A DNA stretch of 20,123 bases from an uncultured Bacilli bacterium (GTDB lineage Bacteria; Bacillota_I; Bacilli_A; RF39; UBA660), in the NCBI GenBank assembly GCA_947522695.1, contig CANNTX010000021.1, positions 1 to 20,123 of the forward strand, in the 5' to 3' direction. The notes under the pieces were generated by a model. It ran no database searches. It had not been told where the DNA came from and saw only the letters and a program-made list of their open reading frames with translations. The first letter of the stretch is position 1; each line of letters begins with the position of its first letter. The translations under genes were made by a program, and so were the position numbers. Shown here piece after piece: positions 1-7,383 of this stretch.

Positions 1-936
1 GTTACAAACATTGAAAAAGAAAGTATAAAAAAAGTTCCAAAATCTTGTAAAGAAATGAATAGTAGAACAAATCTTACCAATGTAGTCGGTAGAGAAAAAG
101 AAATAAGAGACCTAATAAAAGTTTCATGTATACTTGGTAAATCAGTTATCCTTTTAGGTGAAGCAGGAGTTGGTAAAACTGCTATTGTTGATGGTTTAGT
201 AAATGAAATTAACCAAACTAATAAACAATTTCTTAAAGATAAAATAGTTTATGAATTAAATACCGGTAGTTTATTAGCTGGTACAAAATACAGAGGAGAA
301 TTTGAAGAAAAGTTAGAAGATGTCATAAAGTTTGCCCAAAAATATAATCAAAATGTTATTTTATTTATTGACGAAATACACACATTATACAATTTAGGAA
401 GAACTGAAGATAGTCCAATAGATGCTATTAATATTTTAAAACCATATATTGAAAAAGGTGAAATAACTATTATTGGTGCAACTACTTATGAAGAATATGA
501 TGAAAGTATTGCTAGAGATAAAGCTTTTGCTAGTAGATTAACTATTAATAATGTTAAACCATTAGATAATCGCAACGTTCAATTAATAATTATGAATTAT
601 ATTTTACTTTTAGAAAGAAAATATAATATAAAAGTCAACTTAACTGAAGCTGAGTTAATTAGTCTTACTGAAGAACTAATAAATGTTACTAAACATCAAG
701 ATGCTAGATATAAAATTCTTCCAATAAGAATTATTAAAAGAATAGTAGAATCTGCTTTCGCTGAAGCAATCTATGAAGAACATTCAAAAGTTGAATTAGA
801 AGATTTTATTAGTGCTATTCTAGACAGCAATGAACTAAAATTAAAAGATAAAAAAGAATATGCATTAAGTATAAAAAATAAATTAAATAGTGTTGAACCA
901 CAAAATAATAAATTATATGTTTTATATTCTAAATAA
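1..936 (+). CDS. ClpB/ClpC D1-like AAA+ ATPase, 5'-truncated by the window edge
   Basis: This is the C-terminal part of an AAA+ ATPase related to the first nucleotide-binding domain of ClpB/ClpC chaperones. Counting from the ATG at 55, Walker A GEAGVGKT is at residues 35-42, Walker B LFIDE ends at D106-E107, and a sensor-1-like IIGATTYEEY and an SRL arginine-finger region follow. The conserved D1 phrase with KYRGEFEEKL is also present. The reading frame stays open to base 1 and the ATG at 55 lacks a convincing ribosome-binding site, so the gene most likely begins outside the window. It ends soon after the helical lid of one AAA module, so there is no D2 domain and it is not a full two-ring ClpB/ClpC. 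A strong terminator follows at once. Substrate and partners are unknown. Confidence 0.8.
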   Translation, partial: VTNIEKESIKKVPKSCKEMNSRTNLTNVVGREKEIRDLIKVSCILGKSVILLGEAGVGKTAIVDGLVNEINQTNKQFLKDKIVYELNTGSLLAGTKYRGEFEEKLEDVIKFAQKYNQNVILFIDEIHTLYNLGRTEDSPIDAINILKPYIEKGEITIIGATTYEEYDESIARDKAFASRLTINNVKPLDNRNVQLIIMNYILLLERKYNIKVNLTEAELISLTEELINVTKHQDARYKILPIRIIKRIVESAFAEAIYEEHSKVELEDFISAILDSNELKLKDKKEYALSIKNKLNSVEPQNNKLYVLYSK

Positions 937-938
937 TT

Positions 939-979
939 AAGATTAATAATTTAAAAGGTTATGTTATTAATCTTTTTAT
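939..979 (+). terminator. Intrinsic terminator of the AAA+ gene
   Basis: A perfect 11-bp inverted repeat (939-949 AAGATTAATAA with 964-974) is followed by a T-rich tail. It starts right after the stop codon and separates the AAA+ gene from the LiaF-like operon, whose -35 box begins in the tail. Confidence 0.85.
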
Positions 980-1007
980 TTACATTAATTTTCATATGTT
1001 ATATATT
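979..1007 (+). promoter_or_regulatory. Sigma-A-type promoter of the liaF-liaG-like operon
   Basis: TTTACA (979-984), a 17-bp spacer and TATATT (1002-1007) form a good housekeeping promoter. The predicted start near 1014 gives a leader of about 20 nt, containing the ribosome-binding site AGGAAAGGAAAG (1014-1025). Confidence 0.65.
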
Positions 1008-1033
1008 AATGATAGGAAAGGAAAGAGATAGAA

Positions 1034-1717
1034 ATGAAGAATTTTAAAAACATTTTATGGGGAATAATTTTAATAATTATTGGATTAATTTTAGGAGGTA
1101 ATTCACTAGGATTATTTAATATTAATATCTTTTTTAATGGCTGGTGGACTTTATTTATAATAATTCCTTCATTTATTGGATTAATGACAGATGATGATAA
1201 AACCGGAAATGCTATATGGATGGTAATTGGACTATTATTGCTAGCAGGAGCAAATGATGTTATAAACTTTGATTTAATATGGAAAATGATAGTACCTATA
1301 ATTATTGTTATAGCAGGTTTAAGTTTAATTTTTAAAGATACATTTAATTCTAGTGTCAGCAAATCAATTAAAAAACTTAATTCAAAAATCAATAAAGATG
1401 ATGGAATTAGTGCTACATTTTCTAATCAAAATATTAAATTAGATGATGAAGAATTTAAAGGAACTAATTTAAATGCCATATTTGGTGGAATAAAACTAGA
1501 TTTAAGAAATGCAACAATAAAAGATGACGTTGTTATAAATGCTTGTAGTGTTTTTGGTGGAATTGATATTTTAGTACCAGATAGTTATAAAGTAAAAGTA
1601 AAATCAAACTCCTTATTTGGCGGAGTTTCCAATAATAAAAGAAGTAAAACAACTGAAAAATCAAAAACAATATTTATAGATGCTAATTGTTTATTTGGAG
1701 GAGTAACTATTAAATGA
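1034..1717 (+). CDS. LiaF-like membrane protein (LiaF transmembrane plus LiaF C-terminal domain)
   Basis: The 227-residue protein starts with about four membrane segments in residues 6-105, with GWWTLFIIIP and IWMVIGLLLLAG as recognisable parts of the LiaF-like transmembrane domain. The C-terminal half repeats the phrase FGG (FGGIKLDLRNA, FGGIDILVP, LFGGVSNN, LFGGVTIK), the hallmark of the LiaF C-terminal beta domain. In Bacillus, LiaF inhibits the LiaSR two-component system that senses cell-envelope stress. No liaS or liaR is visible here, so that role is only suggested by homology. The purine-rich ribosome-binding site just upstream supports this ATG. The TGA stop overlaps the next gene's ATG (ATGA), which implies translational coupling with the LiaG-like partner. 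Confidence 0.82.
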   Translation: MKNFKNILWGIILIIIGLILGGNSLGLFNINIFFNGWWTLFIIIPSFIGLMTDDDKTGNAIWMVIGLLLLAGANDVINFDLIWKMIVPIIIVIAGLSLIFKDTFNSSVSKSIKKLNSKINKDDGISATFSNQNIKLDDEEFKGTNLNAIFGGIKLDLRNATIKDDVVINACSVFGGIDILVPDSYKVKVKSNSLFGGVSNNKRSKTTEKSKTIFIDANCLFGGVTIK

Positions 1718-2541
1718 CAACCACTCAAAAAATAATTAAATATTTAGCAATTGCTTTCGCATTATTTTTAGTAATAAGCATTTTTTCATGTATCTTTGGA
1801 TTAAGTCATGAAATAATTGATTCAATAAATAATGATAAAAAAGAAAGTGAATTATTAGAAGAATACACTACAATATCTAAAAATATTAATAGTGTTGAAT
1901 CATTTAAAATAGATATTTCTAATGATGATATTGAAATTAAAGAAGGAGAAAAGTTTGAAGTTAAAACTAATGATCCTAATGTTAAATTTAATCATGAAAA
2001 TAGTAAAGTGAAAATTAAGTCAGATAAAACATTTAGTTGGCACATTAATAATTCATCCAGAGGAACTATTGTAATATATCTTCCAAATGAATTTAAGATT
2101 AGTGAATTAGATATTGATTTAGGTGCTGGTAAAATAGATATAGATAAAATATTTGTAGAAACATTATTAATGGATTTAGGTGCCGGAACAATGACTGCAA
2201 ATGAACTAAATGTTTATGGGAAAACAACTATAAATGGCGGAGCTGGTAATATTAATATTAATTCAGGAACAATAAACAATCTTAATTTAAAATTAGGTGC
2301 TGGTAATGCTTCTATTCAAAGTGACTTAACTGGATCAAATACTTTAACAACCGGAGTAGGTAAATTAAATTTAAGTCTAAGTCGAAGTAAAGATAATTAT
2401 AGATTTGATATAAACAAAGGTTTAGGAAACATAACATTAAATGATTTTGATATATCTGAAAATACAATATTAGGTGATGGAGAAACCAAAATAAAAATTA
2501 ATGGAGCAGTAGGAAATATTATTATAAACACTGCTGAATAA
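1714..2541 (+). CDS. DUF4097 / LiaG-like membrane-anchored beta-repeat protein
   Basis: The 275-residue protein has one N-terminal membrane segment (about residues 7-28), a short charged linker and then a repetitive beta-rich domain outside the membrane. The repeats DLGAGKIDID, DLGAGTMTA, NGGAGNININ, KLGAGNASI, TGVGKLNLS and KGLGNITLND are spaced by roughly 18-25 residues and match the DUF4097 beta-strand family that includes LiaG and YvlB. It overlaps the LiaF-like gene by 4 nt, so the two are co-translated. This pair is typical of envelope-stress or phage-shock-like modules in Firmicutes, where it probably forms a surface-exposed membrane-associated unit. Its exact function is not established. 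A 266-nt gap with no gene follows. Confidence 0.8.
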   Translation: MTTTQKIIKYLAIAFALFLVISIFSCIFGLSHEIIDSINNDKKESELLEEYTTISKNINSVESFKIDISNDDIEIKEGEKFEVKTNDPNVKFNHENSKVKIKSDKTFSWHINNSSRGTIVIYLPNEFKISELDIDLGAGKIDIDKIFVETLLMDLGAGTMTANELNVYGKTTINGGAGNININSGTINNLNLKLGAGNASIQSDLTGSNTLTTGVGKLNLSLSRSKDNYRFDINKGLGNITLNDFDISENTILGDGETKIKINGAVGNIIINTAE

Positions 2542-2731
2542 TTAATCATATAATAAAGTAAAAGCAAAGATTATAACAATAAAATAAATTGATAATAGGT
2601 AACTTTAAATAATCATTCTACAATATAAAGTGACTATATTTATAAAAGTAAATTAGAAATAAAATAAGAGAATAAGATAATAACCAAAATTATAACAAAT
2701 ATTTTTGATTGTTATTACATATTAAAAATCC
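2542..2731. other. Gene-free AT-rich stretch upstream of a terminator
   Basis: No plausible reading frame with a ribosome-binding site was found on either strand. The only structure seen is an imperfect inverted repeat at 2678-2717 (TAATAAC with GTTATTA, then CAAAA with TTTTG and a 3-nt bulge). It may be the long 3' end of the LiaG-like transcript, decayed sequence, or an unrecognised small RNA ending at the terminator at 2732-2756. Confidence 0.4.
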
Positions 2732-2756
2732 AAGAGTACATAAAATGTACTTTTTT
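2732..2756 (+). terminator. Intrinsic terminator before the VWA operon
   Basis: AGTACAT (2735-2741) pairs with ATGTACT (2745-2751) around a 3-nt loop. An A-rich arm upstream and a T6 run downstream flank the stem. It probably ends the liaF-liaG-like transcript about 190 nt after the last stop codon. Confidence 0.78.
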
Positions 2757-2758
2757 AA

Positions 2759-2787
2759 TTGAGTTTATTTTTTACTAATGATATACT
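2759..2787 (+). promoter_or_regulatory. Extended -10 promoter of the SBP-VWA/XpaC/TelA operon
   Basis: TTGAGT (2759-2764), a 17-bp spacer and TATACT (2782-2787) are preceded by TGa, giving an extended -10. The predicted start near 2794 lies at the ribosome-binding site AGAGGA (2795-2800), so the leader would be only about 14-17 nt. Confidence 0.7.
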
Positions 2788-2807
2788 TTTAGTTAGAGGA
2801 TGGATAT

Positions 2808-4388
2808 GTGATGAATAATAAAAATAAAATTCTTTTTATAGCGCTAGTTATAACATTCTTGTTTGTCTGCGTTGTAGGGGATATGTTAAGCAATAAAATG
2901 ATTGAGGTTGTTGAAAGTAAAAGATTAAATATCTTAGCTTCTGCAAGTATGAAACCTTTAGAGAATAAAATATATAAAAAAGGATATGAAATAAATTTTA
3001 CATATATGGGTGATATTGATATAGTTGATGAATTAAATACCAATGCCAAAAGTTACGATGGAGTATGGATATCTAATTCAATGTGGCTATATATGTTAGA
3101 AAATCAATATTTAACAAGTAATTCTAAATCTATTGCAATTAGTCCAATCGTGTTAGGAATTCGTAAAAGTAAAGCTAAATCACTAAATTTAATTGGAAAA
3201 GAATTAACTAATGATGATATAGTTACTTTAGTTAAAAATAAAAAAATAAAATATGTTATGCCATCAGTTACAAGTACTAATACAGGTGCTACTGCTTACA
3301 TCGGCTTTTTAAATTCACTTGCTGGTAATCCAGAAATATTAACTGAAACAATGCTTGATAGCACTAAATTAGTTACGGAACTCAAAAATTTATTTTCTGG
3401 TACTTTAAGAGTAAGTGGAGATGAAGAATATCTTAAAGAAATGTTTATAAATAATGATGATTACGAAGCAATTATAACAGATGAAGCATCATTAATAGAT
3501 ATAAATAAAAAATTAATAGATGAAGATAAAGAAGAATTATATTTATTTTATCCTAAAGATGGACTATCAATAAATGATATGACTCTTGCGTTTATTAGTA
3601 ATGATAAATCTAAAGAAAATGATTTTATAAATTTTCAAAACTTCCTATTAAGTGAAAGTGGACAAGAATTATTGGAAGAAAATGGTTATCGTACTTGGTA
3701 CGGTGGAGTAAGTAGTAAAGCCAATCCGAAAGTATTTAATCCAGAGTGGGGAATAGATACTGAAAAATATTTAAACGTAACTAATTTTCCATCAAAAAAG
3801 GTTATTACAAAAGCAATAAATGTTTATATTGAAAGTTTAAGAAAACCAACTCATGCTGTTTTCTGTTTAGATTATTCAGGAAGTATGTCAGGAGAAGGCA
3901 TCCAAGAATTAAGAGATGCTATGAACTATATTTTAAATAGTGAAGAAGCATCTAAAGATAGATTACAATTTTCTAAAGGAGACAAAATAACTGTCATAAC
4001 ATTTAGTACAAAAGTAACAAATATTTGGAATACCTTAGAAGGAACAAACACAACTGAATTAATAAATAACATTAACAAATACAGTGTTGGCGGTTCGACC
4101 GCATTATATGATGCTGTTCAAAAAGGATTAGAAATATTAAATAAAGAAACTGATGACTATACAACTACAATTATTGCCATGACTGATGGTTATATAAATG
4201 AAGGAAGCTTTAATACATTATCAAAATATTATAAAACACTTAATAAAGAAATTCCTGTTTACAGTATTACATTCGGTGATGCTAGTGAAAAACAATTAGA
4301 TAAAATAGCTAAACTTACCAACGCCAAAATATTTGATGGTAAAGAAAATCTACTTAAAGCCTTTAAAGAAGTAAGGAGCTATAATTAA
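2808..4388 (+). CDS. Membrane-anchored substrate-binding protein fused to a VWA domain
   Basis: This 526-residue protein has an N-terminal membrane anchor (about residues 8-24). A type-2 periplasmic-binding-like domain covers about 38-310, with a ligand-loop-like TSTNTGATAY and a terminal ENGYRTWYGG. A von Willebrand A domain covers about 345-526. The metal-ion-dependent adhesion site is intact: DYSGS at 355-359, T431 in GGSTALYD and D460 in MTDG. The anchor places both domains outside the cell. C21 is not in a proper lipobox, so a lipoprotein is unlikely. The start is GTG 2808 or ATG 2811, and AGAGGA serves either. Related binding-protein/VWA fusions exist, but their ligand is not known. No ABC permease or ATPase is adjacent, so a sensing or scaffold role is likelier than import. 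XpaC follows after 1 nt. Confidence 0.85.
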   Translation: MMNNKNKILFIALVITFLFVCVVGDMLSNKMIEVVESKRLNILASASMKPLENKIYKKGYEINFTYMGDIDIVDELNTNAKSYDGVWISNSMWLYMLENQYLTSNSKSIAISPIVLGIRKSKAKSLNLIGKELTNDDIVTLVKNKKIKYVMPSVTSTNTGATAYIGFLNSLAGNPEILTETMLDSTKLVTELKNLFSGTLRVSGDEEYLKEMFINNDDYEAIITDEASLIDINKKLIDEDKEELYLFYPKDGLSINDMTLAFISNDKSKENDFINFQNFLLSESGQELLEENGYRTWYGGVSSKANPKVFNPEWGIDTEKYLNVTNFPSKKVITKAINVYIESLRKPTHAVFCLDYSGSMSGEGIQELRDAMNYILNSEEASKDRLQFSKGDKITVITFSTKVTNIWNTLEGTNTTELINNINKYSVGGSTALYDAVQKGLEILNKETDDYTTTIIAMTDGYINEGSFNTLSKYYKTLNKEIPVYSITFGDASEKQLDKIAKLTNAKIFDGKENLLKAFKEVRSYN

Positions 4389-4389
4389 A

Positions 4390-5010
4390 ATGAAAGTAAA
4401 GTATAAAGAAGCTGTATCAGCCGTTGTAGGAAGTTCCTTCTTTGCTGTACCTTATTTAGCACTTTCACTTCCTTTATTACCTTCTGCGTTAATAGGAACC
4501 GGTGCATTTATTGCTGGAGAATTATTACTAAGCAGTGACGAAGAAAAACAGTTACCAGCGGAATCAGTTAAAAAGACACTTGATAGGGCTAAAAATGAAT
4601 CAAAAGATATTTACAATATGCGTAATAAGATCGAAGATGAAGATTTAAAAAAGTACCTAATTAGTATAAGTACTAGTGCTAATAAAATAATAAGTACCAT
4701 TGAAAAAGAACCTAAAAAAATTAGAAAAATAGCTAACTTTTTCGACTATTATTTACCAGTAACATTAAGCATAATTAAAAGATATGATGAAATAGAAAAT
4801 CAAAATTTATCATCAAAAGAGATGAAAGAATTTATATCATCCACCAAGTTAATGTTAAAATCAGCTGATGAAGCATTTAATAAAATACTTGAAAGATTGT
4901 ATCAAAATGATATGATAAATATAGATGCTGACATGAAAGTATTCAATTCAATGCTTAAAGCCGATGGTTATGATGATGAAGAAATTATAAAGGAGGATAA
5001 CAATGAATAA
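4390..5010 (+). CDS. XpaC-family membrane protein (5-bromo-4-chloroindolyl phosphate hydrolysis family)
   Basis: The 206-residue protein starts with a hydrophobic hairpin (about residues 8-25 and 29-47). An acidic helical domain with long amphipathic helices follows, ending in FNSMLKADGYDDEE. This layout and the TelA-family gene downstream match the XpaC family, named for a chromogenic phosphate assay in Bacillus but without an established enzyme mechanism. No phosphatase motif is visible, so the name should not be read as an activity. With two membrane segments the helical domain is expected to face the cytosol, where it could bind the TelA-like protein. The SD AAGGAG lies about 12 nt before the ATG. 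Its last 8 nt overlap the next gene, whose ribosome-binding site lies inside this coding sequence. Confidence 0.75.
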   Translation: MKVKYKEAVSAVVGSSFFAVPYLALSLPLLPSALIGTGAFIAGELLLSSDEEKQLPAESVKKTLDRAKNESKDIYNMRNKIEDEDLKKYLISISTSANKIISTIEKEPKKIRKIANFFDYYLPVTLSIIKRYDEIENQNLSSKEMKEFISSTKLMLKSADEAFNKILERLYQNDMINIDADMKVFNSMLKADGYDDEEIIKEDNNE

Positions 5011-6190
5011 AAAAATAATTGGAGTAAGTATTTTTATTCTTCTAATAGGAGTTATTGTTGGAATAAAATATTTTAGTGGTAATAAAGATGTTTTAAATTC
5101 CAATCTAACAACTATATACGTTGCAACTGGAGGAGGTAAAGAAGATTTTATTTCTGACAAAGAAGTATCAAAGATATTAGCAAAAAAATATAAAATTCAA
5201 GTCGTATATGATAATTGGAGTAATGGTAAAACTATTACAAAACCATTAATTAGAGAAAGTGTTAATTTAGGAAATAATGACGTAATAACTAAAATTAAAA
5301 ATGGCGAAAACATTACCATCAATAGTGATAATGTTAGTAAATATGATGCTTTATTTACATCTGATCAAAGATTTTATGATTATTATAAATTATCACCGGA
5401 TAAAACTAAAAATGAATCAGATCGTTATTATGTATTAGATGGTGGTTTAACACTTAACACACCAATTGTAATATATAGTTGGAAAGAAGTAGTAAACGCT
5501 TTAATTAAAGAAGAAATTGTGACTAATGAAAATGGTGTTTATTATATTACTAATATGAACAAATTAATCGAATATATTTTAGCTGGTAAAAAATGGAAAG
5601 ATATTGGACTAACAGATCTATATGGAAATATTAATATTGCATCAACTGATCCAGTATCATCATCTCCAGGAGCGACATATTATGGATTATTATTATCTAT
5701 ATTAAGTGGTGGAGAAATAAATGACCAAACACTTGAAGCAAATCTAAAAAAATTAAAAGTATTCTATCAAAAGAGTGGATATATGAACAACACACCAGCG
5801 GATCTTTTTGAAAGATATTTAAAAACAGGTATGGGCGGAGAACCAATGATTGTTGATTACGAAAAAAGTATTATTGATTTTGCTAATTCCAATCCATCTG
5901 GTTTTAGTCAAGTTAAAGATGATATCGTAGTTTTATATCCTAAACCAACTATTTGGAATTCTCACTGTTTAACAATATTTAGTGAAAATGGTAAAAAATT
6001 ATTAGAAGCTTTTGAAGATGAAGAAATAAGTCGTATTGCCTGGGAAAAATATGGATTTAGAACAGGTGTTACTGGAACAAGTGTAAGTACAACAGATTTA
6101 GGAATAGGTATTCCAAGTAAAATAACAAGTACTGTAACAAGTTTAAAAATGTCATACTATAATGAATTAATAGATTATTTAAGTAAGTAG
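5003..6190 (+). CDS. Membrane-anchored extracellular substrate-binding-like protein
   Basis: The 395-residue protein has an N-terminal membrane segment (about residues 5-24, IIGVSIFILLIGVIVGIKYF) and a large extracellular domain resembling type-2 solute-binding folds. The loop SSSPGATYYGLLLS parallels TSTNTGATAYIGFLNS of the SBP-VWA protein. Its end KYGFRTGVTG parallels ENGYRTWYGG, so the two look like diverged paralogues. This one has no VWA domain and no lipobox cysteine. The start is supported by AAGGAGG in the end of xpaC, 8 nt of overlap away. No transporter subunits are nearby, so it probably serves as a binding or sensor partner in the same complex. The ligand cannot be inferred. Confidence 0.75.
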   Translation: MNKKIIGVSIFILLIGVIVGIKYFSGNKDVLNSNLTTIYVATGGGKEDFISDKEVSKILAKKYKIQVVYDNWSNGKTITKPLIRESVNLGNNDVITKIKNGENITINSDNVSKYDALFTSDQRFYDYYKLSPDKTKNESDRYYVLDGGLTLNTPIVIYSWKEVVNALIKEEIVTNENGVYYITNMNKLIEYILAGKKWKDIGLTDLYGNINIASTDPVSSSPGATYYGLLLSILSGGEINDQTLEANLKKLKVFYQKSGYMNNTPADLFERYLKTGMGGEPMIVDYEKSIIDFANSNPSGFSQVKDDIVVLYPKPTIWNSHCLTIFSENGKKLLEAFEDEEISRIAWEKYGFRTGVTGTSVSTTDLGIGIPSKITSTVTSLKMSYYNELIDYLSK

Positions 6191-6199
6191 GAGGAAAAA

Positions 6200-7348
6200 A
6201 TGAATTTAGAATTAAAAGTAGAAGACAAATTAAAAGAAGAAAATATTAGTAATTTAACTCAGAATAGTAAAGAAGTAACTGACGAAAAGATTGAAAAATC
6301 ATTAAATTATGATGAATTATCAGAAAGTGAGAAAAAAGCTGTTGATGAATTTATCACAAAAATTGATGTAATGGATCAAAATATAGTTCTTCAATACGGA
6401 GCAAAAGCTCAAAATAAAATTAGTGCTTTTTCTGATACAGTTCTAGAAGATGTTAAAACCAAAGATATTGGAGACACTGGTGATTTACTTGCAAGTTTAG
6501 TAGGTGAAATTAAATCATTCAATTCTTCTATCGGAACATCAAAAAAAGGAATCTTTAAATTATTTAACAGTGCTAAGAAAGAAATTAGTACGATTATTGC
6601 TAAATATAATAAAATTGAAAAAAATGTTGATGCAATAGAAAGTAATTTAGAAAAAAATAAAGTTACTTTATTAAAAGATATTACTTTATTTGATACAATG
6701 TATGATAAAAATTTAGAATATTTTAAAGAAATATCTTTATATATAATAGCTGGCGAAAGAAAATTAGAAGAACTAAAAAATAAAACATTACCAGAAGCAA
6801 AAGCAAAATTTGAAGAAACGCATGATCAATTAGATGCCCAAAAAATTCAAGATTTAGAAAATCAAATTAATAGATTCGAAAAGAAAATTTATGATTTAAA
6901 AACTACAAGAATTATATCTATTCAAATGGCACCACAAATTAGGTTACTTCAAAATAATGATGCCGAACTAGTAGAAAAAATTCAAAGTTCAATAACTAAT
7001 ACAATCCCATTATGGAAAAATCAAATGGTACTTGCGTTAGGTATAAGCAATTCAAAGAAAGCCTTAGAATCACAACAAGCTGTTTCAAATTTAACTAATG
7101 AAATGTTAAAGAAAAATAGTGAAACATTAAAACAAGGCTCAATTGAAGTAGCAAAAGAAGCTGAAAAAGCAATTATTGATATTGAAACTCTTAAGAAAAC
7201 AAATCAAGATTTAATTGAAACCATCGATAGTGTCATCAAAATTCACGAAGAAGGTCATGCAAAGAGAATGGAAGCAGAAGCAGAACTTGAAAATATCGAA
7301 AAGGAATTAAAGAGTAAATTAATTGAAATAAATGTACCAAAAGCATAA
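6200..7348 (+). CDS. TelA-family (toxic anion resistance) coiled-coil protein
   Basis: The 382-residue soluble, charged, almost wholly helical protein matches the TelA/KlaA family. Its core runs from about residue 60 (DQNIVLQYGAKAQNKISAFS) to about 370. The TelA-like phrases IRLLQNNDAELVEKIQSS and TIPLWKNQMVLALG are near residues 245-280, and coiled coils precede and follow them. The family was named for tellurite resistance on plasmids, but most chromosomal copies have no proven link to tellurite. The pairing with XpaC is a recurrent one. It has no membrane segment, so it is probably a cytosolic partner of the XpaC-like helical domain. AGGAGG sits 9-10 nt after the previous stop and fits the ATG at 6200. 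The stop codon lies inside a terminator hairpin. Confidence 0.85.
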   Translation: MNLELKVEDKLKEENISNLTQNSKEVTDEKIEKSLNYDELSESEKKAVDEFITKIDVMDQNIVLQYGAKAQNKISAFSDTVLEDVKTKDIGDTGDLLASLVGEIKSFNSSIGTSKKGIFKLFNSAKKEISTIIAKYNKIEKNVDAIESNLEKNKVTLLKDITLFDTMYDKNLEYFKEISLYIIAGERKLEELKNKTLPEAKAKFEETHDQLDAQKIQDLENQINRFEKKIYDLKTTRIISIQMAPQIRLLQNNDAELVEKIQSSITNTIPLWKNQMVLALGISNSKKALESQQAVSNLTNEMLKKNSETLKQGSIEVAKEAEKAIIDIETLKKTNQDLIETIDSVIKIHEEGHAKRMEAEAELENIEKELKSKLIEINVPKA

Positions 7349-7363
7349 TATCTATGCTTTTTT
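7339..7363 (+). terminator. Intra-operon hairpin overlapping the telA stop codon
   Basis: AAAAGCATA (7339-7347) pairs with TATGCTTTT (7353-7361) around a 5-nt loop, with further T residues. The stop codon TAA (7346-7348) is part of the stem and loop. It sits 35 nt before the AAA+ gene, which has no obvious promoter of its own, so it probably reduces rather than abolishes readthrough. Confidence 0.75.
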
Positions 7364-7383
7364 CTTAAATAAAGGAGATACAA

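Noticed and set aside
1006..1392. Minus-strand ORF opposite the LiaF-like gene, and similar minus-strand ORFs at 2789-3049, 4948-5160, 8037-8255, 9930-10280, 16849-17070, 17715-17975 and 19931-20122
   Set aside because: All lie opposite well-supported genes. They have no ribosome-binding sites or recognisable domains and are hydrophobic or Ile/Leu/Ser-rich, as expected for shadows in AT-rich coding DNA.
2678..2717. Hairpin as a small RNA or terminator
   Set aside because: The stem is A/T-rich with a bulge and no T-run after it. Such repeats are common by chance at this base composition, so it is listed only as context.
5003..6190. Interpreting the binding proteins as part of an ABC importer
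   Set aside because: No permease or ABC ATPase gene is adjacent, and the neighbouring ATPase is AAA+, not ABC.
6200..7348. Calling the TelA gene a tellurite-resistance gene
   Set aside because: The family name comes from plasmid genes. There is no terC/terD or other tellurite context here, so only the family membership is claimed.
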